Shown here: positions 1-11,900 of the stretch, in pieces | Layout of the letters: every line of letters starts with the position of its first letter | Position numbering within the stretch: the first letter of the stretch is position 1 | Assembly: GCA_009741485.1 (NCBI GenBank) | Contig: CM019227.1 | Span: 9,650,236 to 9,714,235 of the forward strand | Reading direction: 5' to 3' | DNA length: 64,000 bases | Source: Malurus cyaneus samueli | Lineage: Eukaryota > Chordata > Aves > Passeriformes > Maluridae | Translations under genes and position numbers: made by a program | Notes under the pieces: generated by a model | The model's input: only the letters and a program-made list of their open reading frames with translations | Database searches by the model: none | Told to the model about the DNA's origin: nothing

Positions 1-2701
1 CGCTGGGGTCTGTGAGCGTGCGAGTGGTGGGAACCCTGCCTGCTCTGGGATCACCCATTTTCCTGCCCCAATACCACAAGAACCTCTTCCTTCCCCCAAG
101 GACTGCCCAGCGCTGCTGGGCTGTGGGAAGGGCGATGCCCTGGCGGATCACACACCACCTCACCGTGGTCCCTCCTGTGCTGCTCCATGCCCAGCCTTGA
201 ACAAGTAACACTTCTCCATGTGCACGGCATGGAGCCCGCAGCGAACAGGCCTTGCTGCTTGGGTGTAACTGTGTTTCCAGCTGAAGCTGGCAGCATTTTT
301 GTCTTTGTTCTCTGTTTTTCTTCCTGGCCTTGCCCAAGGAGCGGAGGCAGAACGTGTTCTCGGGGTGTTTCGCGTCTCGGATGCAAAGCTGCATCCCGGG
401 CTGCTCGGAACCGGTCAGAGCCGCAGCTCCCGCCGTGCCCGGAGCACGGGAAGCTCTGCAGAGGCCGGCAGCATGGAGCAGGGCAGCGACACCACACCGG
501 GAGCTGCTCCCGGTGGCACCGTGAGTCCCTTCCTGGGCGGCTGTTGTTTGGCAAGGGTGGCAGGGCTCTGCCGGGATGGCGCTGCTGTCAGCGGGGGTGA
601 AAGTCTGTCTGGGTGGAGCTGCGGAAATCATGGGGCTGGGTCGGGTGCTCGGAAGGTCCCAGATGCGCAGGGGAGGCTGCATTGTCTCCAGAAGCCGCGA
701 GGACTGGAGGCTGGGAGCATGGCTCGGAAGCGGGTACGGTGCTGGGCAGGACGCGCCGGGGGCTGCTGCTTTGCCACCCTGCTCTCTGCTCTGTCCCCAG
801 AGAGCCCTGCTGCCTTGGGGGGCTCCTCACAGCCCCTTCTGCTCGTCCTGCTCACGGGGAGGGGTCCACGGGCTGCTCTGTGCCGCTCTCCATCCCTGCC
901 TGGCTCAGTCCCCAGCACTCATGGGACCTTTGCTCCATCCCTGCTCTTCCATGGCTGCCAGGGGGCTCGGCAGTGGGGTGAGGCTGTCACCACCCCACAT
1001 TGGCTTTGGGTCCTTTCTCTTGTCCCTCTGAGTTCTGCTGTGGTCTGTGGGACCCCTGTGGTTCCCTGTGCCATCTGCAGCACCCAAACTGCGGGCTCTG
1101 GGTGCCATCACCGCCGGACCAGCGCATTCCCCATCTTTGTGCCGCGCGTCGGCTGCTGTCACCAGGTCCCCTCTGGGAGAAGCGTCCCTGCCAGGCGGTG
1201 CCGGTGTCAGCAGCACCGACTGATGGCAGATGTAAGCGGATCTGAGCGGCAGCAGATGGATGTTCTGGGCCTGACGGATCAGCACCCTCGGGCCGGTTCC
1301 GGCTGGGAGCCCCGGCATTGCTGCACGAGTTGGCTCAGGACGAGCAGCCTTGCCCGCAGCCTGTGCATTTTTTGCGGGCTGTTTTTTTTTCTTGTTTGCA
1401 GATACCGGCTCTGTTGACCTTGAGTGAGGCTCGCAGGGAGTAAATAAACGCTGGTTAATTGCGCGTTAGGCTCGTTTGTCGCTCTAACCTTGGCTTGCCT
1501 GGCTACTGTGACCTAGATCAGAGCAGGAGCCCAGGGCTGTTTTGGGGGTGGTTTTCAGCACGTCTGGGGTGTTCAGGGCCACCCCACGGCTGGGGCTGGT
1601 GGCTGAGCGGCACTGCCAGTGATAGCACCCCTCCTCCTCCTCGGGAGGAAGGCCTGTGCAGGGAGGACATGCCCTCGGTGGCTGCCAGCAGCCAGGCTGG
1701 AGCTGGTTTCCATGTGGATATTCTGGATTTTCCGTTTCCACCGCAGCCCACCCTGGTGGGATTTACCCCCTGCCTGGCTGCGGGATCATCTCCTCCTGGC
1801 TCTCCCTGCTGTGAGTGTCTGTTGGAGCCTCTGCCAGGCTGATCCCTGTGAAGGAGCTGGACAATGTCCCCATTCACGCTGCCAGAGCTGGATCCCGGCA
1901 GGGACCGGCCCATCTCCCGCTCCCAGCACTGGCTGCCCCGATCTGTGCTGGTCCCCAGCACGGACTGGGCATAGATGGGTGGACTGGGCTGTTTCTTTCC
2001 TAAATCCATCTGCGCAACGGTGTGATGGGGCACAGTGCAGCCCCCAGCTGCCCACAGGGGTGCTTGGAGCCTTCCTGTGCCCCTTGGCTCACACCTTGCC
2101 CCGGGCATGGGAGTACAAAGGCACCCTGGACTGAGGAAACGAGGGGATTTGCTCGGTGGGACAGTGCTGTCCCTCCGAGGGACAGTGCCAGGCACAGGGT
2201 TGCTGATGCTCGGGGCAGTGGCAGCCTCAGTGGGCTCTCCTGGGGCAGTGGCAGCCTCAATGGGCTCTCCTGGGGCAGTGGCAGCCCCTGTGGATGTTCC
2301 TGGGGCAGTGGCAGCCTCAGTGGGCTCTCCTGGAGCAGTGGCAGCCCCTGTGGATGTTCCTGGGGCAGTGGCAGCCTCAGTGGGCTCTCCTGGAGCAGTG
2401 GCAGCCCCTGTGGATGTTCCTGGGGCAGTGGCAGCCTCAGTGGGCTCTCCTGGAGCAGTGGCAGCCCCTGTGGATGTTCCTGGGGCAGTGGCAGCCTCAG
2501 TGGGCTCTCCTGGAGCAGTGGCAGCCCCTGTGGATGTTCCTGGCTGAGCATCTGGGATGATCTGGGCAGAGCTGCTGGGAGCTGGAAGCACCAGCAAACC
2601 TTCACCCGGGGTGAAGCTGCAGCGCTGATGGCCCTTGGGTGTGGCTCCTACTGTCCTGAGTGTCCCCCGGGCTCCTGCTGAGCTGTCCCTGTCGTCCCCA
2701 G
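1..2701 (+). other. NHERF2: NHERF2 intron 1, 3' part
   Basis: No coding sequence was recognised. The open frames here are GC-rich chance ORFs or translations of the minisatellite at 2211-2544. No PDZ1 N-terminal motif of the GYGFHLHGE type was found, so exon 1 lies upstream. The intron ends in ..gtcgtccccag at 2701. Confidence 0.75.
2211..2544. repeat. minisatellite, 30-bp unit in 60-bp higher-order copies
   Basis: A 30-bp unit of the form GCAGCCTCAGTGGGCTCTCC plus TGGGGCAGTG alternates with a variant carrying CCCTGTGGATGTTCC. The resulting 60-bp dimer is repeated nearly identically from 2281 to 2544, with two plain 30-bp units before it. The array ends about 157 bp before NHERF2 exon 2. Confidence 0.97.
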
Positions 2702-2959
2702 GTGGTGCAGCGCATCAAGGCCGTGGAGACAGAGACACGCTTGCTGGTGGTGGACAAGGAGACGGATGAGTACCTGTGCAGCCTGCGGCTCACCTGCACC
2801 GAGGACATGGTGCACAACGGGATCCTGCTCAGCTCGGCCGTGCCCCCCGCCAAGGCTCTGGCCAGCGACAACGGCGAGGTGTGGAAGCCACAGCTGGAGC
2901 TGAGCGGGGGCAACCTGCAGAGGCATTCCCACAGCTTCTCCTCCAACGGCAGCAGGAAG
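2702..2959 (+). CDS. NHERF2: NHERF2 exon 2 (end of PDZ1 and inter-PDZ linker)
   Basis: The acceptor is ..cccag before 2702 and the donor is aag|gtgagg. The exon has 86 codons in phase 0. It opens with [20 protein letters not shown], the last helix and strand of PDZ1, followed by the LTCTED segment. The linker is rich in Ser, Asn and His and is less conserved. Confidence 0.93.
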
Positions 2960-5900
2960 GTGAGGGCAGAGCGGAGCCGGGGGCAGCGGGTGGGACCCTC
3001 TGGGATTGCCTTCCTCTTGGAGCACGGTTTGTCCCATCAGAGAAAAACCTTCTGTGTGTGGCTGCCAGCTCGGGGAGCCCTTTGGAATCTCTGGCTCCGA
3101 GCACCCTGACTGTTGGGGGCTGTGCATTCCCTCTGGTGCCCCAGCCTGGATCCCTGCTCGGAGCAGGAATGTGGCCAAGCTGCAGCTCATGAACGAGCTT
3201 CTCTCCCTCCATTATTTGCAGGAGGGAGGGAACATCTGGGGCGAACGTGTTCACAGCTTTTTTCTGGAATAGGAAGGAAATTGGCTCTTTTTAAATGGCC
3301 TGGGTCTGGACTGCGATCCGGCACTGAGTGCCTTTTATTGGTGAGCTCCTTTGCAGGAGGGAAGGAATTCGGGGTGGGAAAGGTCCCGTTTCCATGGCTG
3401 CGGGGCTGGCGGAGACAGCGCGGGCTGGTGCCGGGCTGATAGCAGGGCTGGCTGCAGGGCTGCCCCGCTCCAGGTGCCACTGGGGCAGAGCTGGGTGGGT
3501 GCTGCAGCCCTGCCCTGTGGCCATCTGTCACCTCCCGGCCACCTTCCCACTCCTGTGCTTCTTCTCTGTGCTGCTGGTGCTCAACAGGCTCCTCCAGCAC
3601 GGAGCTGCTGTGGGCATCCCCCTCCTCCTCCTCCTCACCTTCCTCCTCCTCCCTGGGGGCCCTGCAGGGGCTGCAGTGCCAGGGCGGTCCCTGTCCCCTC
3701 GGAGCAGGGGTGGTGGCTCAGTGCTGGCCCAGAAGTGGCCACTGGGCTGTCAGGGGGACAACCATGGGAAAATCAGGACAGTGTGGTGTCCTCAGGAGCC
3801 ACTCACAGAGGAATCACCCCTGTGCACATCAGGGGGGATGCTGGGATGAGGCAGGAACAGCTCAGCAATAGCGAAGGGGTCTCACCTCTGACCCTTCCCT
3901 CTGGAGCTGTTTGGAGTCTGGCAGAGGAGGATCTTCCTTGCCTGGGGCTGCCAGGGGCAGTCTCAGAAGCGGTGTTTTGTTCTTCTTTATTGATTGCCTG
4001 GTTTGAAGCTTTTGGGAGGTCCTGTGAGGATGGTGATGGCTGTGTTTCCCCTGGGGATTGGAGCAGCGCTAAGACGGGCAGTGGGAGAGGAGCCATTCCT
4101 GAGGAGTGGATGGCTGGGGATGGGTCTCCAGGAGCCATTCCCGAGCAGAGGGTGGCTGGGGGTGGCTCTCCAGGAGCTGTTCCCTAGCACAGGGTGGCTG
4201 GGGGTGGCTCTCCAAGCGGGGCATTTCCTCTCGTGCCTCTGTTCCGAGCGCTGGTCGGGATCCAGCAGCGTGTGCTGACGGGAAGTCAGGCCGGGGAACA
4301 GCTCAGTCCTTTCCGGCCTCTGGGCTTTGGCTCCTCCAAAGGAGGAGAGGGTGGGACAGGGAGAGCAGGGCTGGGCTGGGAGGAGACCCCGTGCTCCTCT
4401 TGGGGGATTTGGTGGGGACTTTTCCTTGGTGTTCAGTGCTGGGGACAGGGGTGGTGTTTGGGCTGGACAAAGGGAGCTGGTGCCAGGGGTGATTCCCCGG
4501 GGATGGGGACATGGGGACAGGCTGCTGAGCACCTTGAGCTAGTTTGTTCCTGCCTCAGCAGCTCCCAGGACAGCTGGGCACTGCCAGCTCTCCTGGCCAA
4601 GGTCACCTCTGGGTGCCAGAGCCGTGTGTGACTCCGGGGTGAGCTCAGGGGTGGCCGGAGCAGCAGGAGCTGCATCCTGCTCCTGTGCCTTGCAGTTCTG
4701 CTCGACTCAAAGTGATAAAATCTGCTCGTGGTCTGGGTGGTGGGTCCCTCCTGCTGGCTCCCAAAGCAGCTGGAGGCTGGGACATGGTGGATAAGGGGTG
4801 GTGGACCCCCATTTTTGCCCCTCTCAGACCCCAACACTTTGTCTCTCCATGGGGCAGCTCGAGCCTGACCCTGATCCAGCAGATCACAGACACTGGAATC
4901 TGCAGCTCTTTAGTGGGTGGGATTTTGGGAGATTTCAGCCACTGCAGTGGGGCTGTGACAGCTGAGATAAACTCAATTTTGTCCCCAGCCAGATTTAGGG
5001 CTTTTGTGAGCTTCCCTGGAGGTGTTTAGTGAAGGAGAGAAGGCAGCACCCTCCCCCTGCTGACCTGCGGCCCCAACCTGCCCCTGTGGGAACCAGGGCT
5101 GCTCCCGGGGAGCTGCATTTTTGTGAGCAGCGTTTGTTTATAGAAAGGCTGGAGTTTTCCTGGATTTGAGGCCGGGGTTGCTCGGGGCAGCCTGAAGGGA
5201 TGAGCAACTGAAACCAAACCAGGAGGGAAATGTGGTTTTTGTGACAGAGCAGGGAGGGTGGGTACAGCCCTGCCACCCCCCTGTGCTGTCCCAGATTGAT
5301 TTCCCGTGGGGGGTGACCCCTCCAGAGTGCTGTGGGTGGGGAGGTCACCGTGCACCCCGGCAGGGACCTGGTGCCCAGGACCTCGTGCTCCAGGAACCTC
5401 GGTGATGCCATGAATAATTCAGCCCGTGTTTAAAATCCTGCCTGGGGAGCAGGGCTGGCAGCCAGCAGCTGGGGCTGTCACAGCTCTGCTGTCCCCATGA
5501 GGGGACCCATGCCCTGTGTGGCTGTGGTGGCACAGGGAGCCAGGACTGCCCTGCCCTGTCCCACAGAACTGTGCCCATTCCTGGGGCTGGGGGGGTTTGC
5601 TCCTCACCTGTCTCACTATGTCCCCTGGCATGGCATGTGTCCCCCATACCAGGTACTCTCCTGTCCCCAGCAGGTTCTGGTGGCCACCAGGCTGTTTCCT
5701 GCCTTCCCAGGGCTCTGGCAGGTCCAGAGGTGGGGGCTGGGGGGGTCCCAGCATGGCAGGGGCTGCTCTGGGTTCTTGGTGAGAGCTGCTTTAATGGCAA
5801 AGGTGCCTTTGGGCCAGGGATGGCTGTCATTAAATGCCTGGGCTGGTGGTGTGTGAAAGGCAGAGAAGCTGCCAGGGCCTCTCCTGGATGGTCACTCCAG

Positions 5901-8900
5901 AGGGGTCCGTGGTGGGCAGCTGTCCTGGCCCCGAGTTGGCAGCACCTTTGCAGGAACTGTGGCTCTGCTGTCCCAGTAAGTGCTGGGCTGGCACTGGGAC
6001 CCCATTACGGCCATGCAGGGTGTGTGAGCCACCTCAGGGCTGTCCTTGGGACTTGCTGCTTTCTCCAGGTGTGTTTGTAGGGAAAGCAAGACCAGCAGCA
6101 AAACCAGAGAGGCCTTGGGGGTGATGCAATTCCTGTCCTTCACTCCCGCTCATGCCGGCTGCAGGGGGTGGGTGTGCAAAGGGACCTTTACAACTCTGGC
6201 AGAGGACAAACTCCTCCAAAGTTTATCCTTTGGAGAGCAAACCCACCTCTTGGAGCTGCTGCATTCAAGCCTGTTGAATCTGGGAATTTTAATGGGGCTG
6301 GTTGTTGATTGTCCCCTGCTCAGGGGAGGGGTGTGTCACTTTAGGATTGCTGCTGGCAGGATCTGGAAGCAGCAGGATGGTATCCCTGGGGTGACACGGG
6401 GGTGGTGGCAGCTCCTGAGCCTCCTGTGTGTCTGGGGACAGATGTGCTGCTCTCTGAAGGACGAGGGCCTGTTGGGGCCAGGTGTAGGGTCAGTGCTGCC
6501 CTCGAGGCAGTAAATATTTACCCTTCTCTGTGGGTCAGGAGTAAGAACTTCTCTCTGATGCAAAGGAACCCCCTGTGTTGTGATGTCTTCTGCCACAGCG
6601 CTGCGAGGGGAGTAACTCAGGACAGATGTTTTTGGAGTGCTTTGCCAACTCAGTTGAGGCCCAAAATTTAGGGCTTGTAGAATAACCACAGAGATGTAAT
6701 AAAACCAAACATGAGCAGAAATGTCTGCAGCAATTATGCAATTTAAAAAAAAAAATAAATAAGTGGATGGTTTGAATTAAAGCAGTTCCCTGCAGCATCT
6801 TGCAGTGCCCGTGGCAGGCTCAGATCCGCAGGGAGGGTGATGGGAAAGATGGCAAAGCTGAGCCCTGGCACAGCCCGGGTGAGGTTCCCACTGTGCAGGC
6901 AGAGCTTTGGGGAAACCCTCGGGCACGGAGCCCACGGAGCTGTGGCTGTGTCCTGGAGCAATTCCCGGCTATTTTTGGGGATGCTGCGGGTGCGAGAGGG
7001 TAGAGTAGAGGGGAAGCTGTGTCGGGGCAGCAGGGCTGTGTCACCCTGGGAGCTCTGCTCAAAAACTTTGACAAAAACTGCTCAAAAACTGCTTTGCGAA
7101 GTCTTTTGGGCACTCTCGGGGGCTGCTCCTGCCTGAGGACATGGGGTGGGATGGGATGGGATGGGATGGATGAAGAAGGGAAGGTGCCAGTGGGGCTGCA
7201 GAGCCTCTGCCTCCCCCAGACAAAATCCTCACTGGGGGCACTCCTGTGGCCGTGAAGGGTCTGATTCCTGTGGGAGCTCAGCCGGGAGCGGCACAGGGAT
7301 CCCTTGCTTTTGGGATTAGTGCTTCAATCCCAAAGCAGCAGCAGAAGCTGGGCGGAGCCGTGGGGTCGCCGGGCTCTGACCCCGCTGCATTATTGATGTC
7401 GCCGGGCTCTGGCATCGCGTGTCACCGGGCTGGGGCTGGGCTCTGGAGCAGCTCCAGCTCAGCACCTCGGGAATGGAGGCTGGGGCGCCTGGAGATGCAA
7501 ATCCTCATTCCTCCGGAAGTGTTCAAGGCCAGGTTGGATGGGGCTTGGAGCTCCCTGGGCTGGTGGAAGGTGTCCCTGCCTTTGGCAGGGGTTGGAATGG
7601 GATGAACTCGGAGATCCCTTCCAACCCACAGCACTCCAGGATTTTGGGATGGTGGTGGGCGCTTGTGCTGCCACCGGGGCTGGGAGGCTCCACATCCCAA
7701 AGCCTCACCCGCGCTGGGAGTGGGGCAGCCCCACAGCCCCTGTGTCTGCCTGTCCCTTGTGCAGTGATACTGTTCCCCCCTGGCTGCTGCCATCAGCTGT
7801 GGTGTCAGTTCGGGGCTGGCAGTGCCGCCTGCTGCGGGGTTTGTGGGGCTCTGGCTCTGCTTGGGATGAGCAGCGTGTCCTGGGCATCGCCACGACACTG
7901 GGAGGAGGTGCTGGCAGGGATCTGAACCAAATCCTACTGAAAACACTCCCCATACGGGACGGAACATTTCCCTGCGGGGATAAGGTGAAGGAACCCCTGT
8001 CATCCCCGGGGCCCCACATCCCCCCGCACTGCGGGAAGGGAGTGTGGGTGCAAAGTTCTTCCATTCGTGGGGAAGAGCTAGGGTTGTGTCCCAGCCCCGA
8101 AGGCTCGGGGTGGGTGGGCTGTGGGGCAGGACAGGGGCTGAGCAGCCATTCCCCAGCTCCCCTGTCCTGCCTCGCTGTGCAGCGGAGGTTTCGGGCCGGG
8201 GGCTATTTCGGTGCCGGGGCAGCGCAGGAAGCCCCTCCCGGGGAGGAGAGCATCCACCCCGCGGCACGAACTTCCTCCGCCGCGGTATTTTTAGTGAAAC
8301 ACAAAGCGGGTGGGAGGCGAGAGGCAGATTAGCATCGGGAGGAGCCGTGCCCTGCCAAGAGCTTTTGTTCACGGAGCCCCACGCTCCCGGGGGACGCCCG
8401 GTCCTGCGAGGGGACAGCGGGGTCACCCCGGGACCCCTCCTCTCCCTGGGAAGGGGCGGTGATGCTGCCGACACCCCGAGATGCTGCGGGTGGTCCAGCC
8501 GGTGCTGATCCCTTCTGCATCCCCGAGTAATCAAAAACTTTCCCTCGAAACGATCGGGAAGCTGATATTAGATGGGAGCTGCTGGAAGTGCAGCTCTGCC
8601 CAGCCCCCTCGGCTCCCAGGGATGGGTTCCAGCAGCTTTCCTTCAAACCCAGCCCCGCTCACGAGTGGGCTCATGGCCAGCTGTCGATGGTTCTGTTCAA
8701 TAGCAGGACTATTAAATGGTTTGGAATAAATTAAAAATTTTCTGGCAGCGTCGGGGCCTTCTGCGTGTGCCCTGGCAGCTGCACAGAGCCTCTGCTGTGC
8801 CTCTGCTCCATCCCTTGGAGCTGCTCCAGCCTGCTCGGGCTCGTGGGCTCATCGTGGCAGAGGAAACCTTAAAACAATATTGGGTTTAGGGTTTTTTTTT

Positions 8901-11900
8901 TGGATTCTCTGTTTATTCCTGAGACCCAAGTGGGTTGTGGAGCCCTGCTCCAGCTGTTCATCCAGGGCTGTCCCAGTGCTGCTGCAGTATGGAAGGACAA
9001 ATCATCTCCAGGATTTGGATGCTGGTGCCTCAGGTGGTGCTGTGGGTCTGGGGGAATGCCAGCCTCTGGGTGTGGGGCTTCTCCCCCGTGGATGGAAGGT
9101 GCTGGAGTTGTGGGATTGCTCGTGGGGAATGGAAACACGTGGAGCAAAGGTGCCATGTGCTCCTGACCTCCAGTGTGAATTCCCAGGCAGGAATTCCCTG
9201 GTACACCTGGCATGCAGAAGAGGTTTTAAAGAGCTCCTTTTAACCCATAAAACACCATTCCTTGAGTGTTCAGAGCCCTGACAATGTGGCATCACGTCTG
9301 TGTTGTTCATTCCTGCTCTCCTGCGAGGCTGTGAGGGGGAATGATGTGCCCAGTGCTATAAAACAGCCCAGGGTGTAAATGAAGGTCTGTTCTAGGCTGC
9401 TTTTGTCTCCCAGTCCTTTGGATATGGAGATGTTACAGGCACTGGTGGTAGGAGACTCCAGGTTGGGAAATGAGAGAGAAAAAATCAAACTTGTAATCAG
9501 TAGAGGGTTTCTCCAGATGCACAGCTCTCTATAAATAAGGAATTGAACCCCAAGTTGTTGACATAATTCTTTCTGGCAGGTTCCATATTGTAATTTAATT
9601 TCATTACATTTTGCCTGGACTCCTGGATGTTTTGGTTCCATTGCTGTGCACATTCAGACCACATCCAGACGTGGAGCTGGATTTTCTTGGCTCCGTGTCT
9701 CTCTTTTCCCACTCAAGCTTTGCAGGAGTTTTTTTCCAGGTACAATAAGCTGGTGGGGGATGTTTGTTAGTAGTGAGCCTGTGAAAGCTTAATTTAAGTA
9801 GTTCTGTGAGCATTTGGAAGGGAGGAAAGACAATTAGCTGCAGATGCCAGTGCTGTGAAAGTGTGAGAGGTTGCTCTGGGGACATAAAATTCTGGAGTGG
9901 TTTGGGTTGAAGGGACCATAAAGCCCATCCAGTGCCACCCCTGCCATGGCAGGGGCACCTTTCACTGTCCCAGGCTGCTCCAAGCCCTGTCCAGCCTGGC
10001 CTTGGGCACTTCCAGGGATCCAGGGGCAGCCACAGTTTCTCTGGGCAACCTGTGCCAGGGCCTCCCCACACTCCCAGGGAACAATTCCTTCCCAATATCC
10101 CATCCATCCCTGCCCTCGGGCAGGGGAGGCCATTCCCTGTGCCCTGTCCCTCAGTCCCTTGTCCCCAGTCCCTCTCCAGCTCTCCTGGAGCCCCTTTAGG
10201 TACAGAAAGGGGCTCTAAGGTCTCCGTGGAGCCTGCTCTTCTCCAGGCTGCACAACTTGGACCACCTGGCCATGGGTTTTTCCCTTGGGAGGGTCCCAGG
10301 GATGCCTGGGGATGGAGTTTGGCCAGGAGCAGCAGTGTGTGGGTGTCCAGCTGTAATCCTGGGGTTCTCCATTCCATCATCCCCTGCTGCAAGTGGTGTT
10401 GCTGCTCCCCCCACCAGCTCGGCCGGAGCCCCGCTGCTGCTCCCCGGGGTGTCCTGTGATTAAACCCTCTTAGGGAATTACAGAGCCTAATCCCGTTAAG
10501 GACACCAGCAGCACAAAAGGTGGTGGGAGGGCTAAACCCCTGCTCCAGCCTTGGCAGGCTGAGCTCTCACCCTTGGGAATGTGGCCCCACCACCTTGGGC
10601 ATTCCCTGGGGAGGGATGCTGTGCCCTGGGGAGGGATGCTGTGCCCTGGGGAAGGTGTCCAGTGGCTCTTCCCAGTCCCTCACAGTTCTTGCCTTGCTCT
10701 GTCCAGTGCAGGGCTGGCTCCTTCCTACCAGACCAGCAGTCCCTCGTGAGCAGTCAGAGGCCATCCCAGGTAAATCAGTTAATTCTGGCCTTGGCGTTGT
10801 TCATGGTTAGCGGGATTTAATTAAGACAAGCCCTAATTAGTTGTAAGCGGGTGAGTAGTCGGCTTTGCCTGGAAGAGTTCCCCGCTCTTGTCTGGCAGCT
10901 GGGCTCTGCTGCCATCGGGGGGCTGAGCAGTGGGGATGTGGGTGACCCTGTATGGTGCTGGAATGTGGGGACAGAATCCCCCTGGATGAGTCGTGCTGGG
11001 CACCCCAAGCCCTCTTTTCATTTGACAAGCGCCGCTCTGGGGCAGTTCCCTCTTTCCCAGGGCTCTTTTTCTAGCCATGGGCATGCATGGCAGCGTGCCC
11101 AGAGCCCCAGGGCTGGCACAGGGCCGTGCCTGTCACCCCCTGCACCCCACAGTTATCAGCAGGAGCAGCCGGGGCCAGCGTTGGCTCCGGGGTTATCACG
11201 GGAGATCCTCCCCCTGCACCGGGAACGCACTGTGTCCGGCTGCCCGGGGCTCACGGGGCCAAAGGGCCACCCCAAACCCCTTATCTGCCCCAGCCCCGTT
11301 CAGCTGGAGATAAGCTCAGCTCCCTGGCAAGGGGCATCATCTGTGTCCCCCTGGTTTTTAAGAAGCTGGGTTTAAAAATGTCATTTTTGGAGCTTGGCTG
11401 AAGGAGCCCTGCTGCTCCCTGGTTGCGTCAGGTCCCGGGTTGATCCTGTGATTCCCAGCAGTGCCATTGGGATGGAGCTGGTGCCAGCGTTGTGCAATGG
11501 GGACAGTGACAGCAGGGTTGAGTTTTGGAGGGGGAGGTCAAGGGGAAGCCCGGCAGAGCTGGAGGCTCTGGGTGCCGTGCCCAGGTCAGCAGATTTTGTG
11601 CAGGAGCTTTGCCTTGGGGTTTTTTGGGAGAAGCGAGTAGTTCGTGTGGCCAGCAGTAGTTCATGAGGCCCCTCACCCCTGTTGCTTTTTGGAAAATTGC
11701 ACCCCTGGGTGTCGGATCACGGGATTTCTGAACACAAAAGGCCTCCCATGGGGTGACCCCGCACGGGTGCCCCGGCGCTGGCTTTGCTCTCGTTAGGAGG
11801 AATGCAGAGGATGTTTGGAGCCCTCCCCCTGCCCCGTTTCCTCCAGCGAGCTGGGCTGCCCGGCCAACACAAATATTGGGAGTAAACTCTTGAACTTCCC

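Noticed and set aside
1518..2681. Open frames on both strands rich in TGAATAPGEP- or GSLSGLSWSS-type repeats
   Set aside because: The repeat length is a multiple of 3, so the minisatellite is open in most frames. It is not a protein signal.
1..2701. NHERF2 exon 1 within the window
   Set aside because: No PDZ1 N-terminal motif (RLCRL...GYGFHLH) was found in any frame.
7422..8534. 370-residue minus-strand open frame in NHERF2 intron 2
   Set aside because: Composition is Pro/Gly/Ser/Arg-rich as expected from GC-rich DNA. No domain was recognised, it runs through a CR1 fragment, and no supporting splice pattern was seen.
9240..9600. Possible old exon or repeat around 9.3-9.6 kb
   Set aside because: AT-richer unique sequence with no recognisable protein, repeat or RNA similarity.
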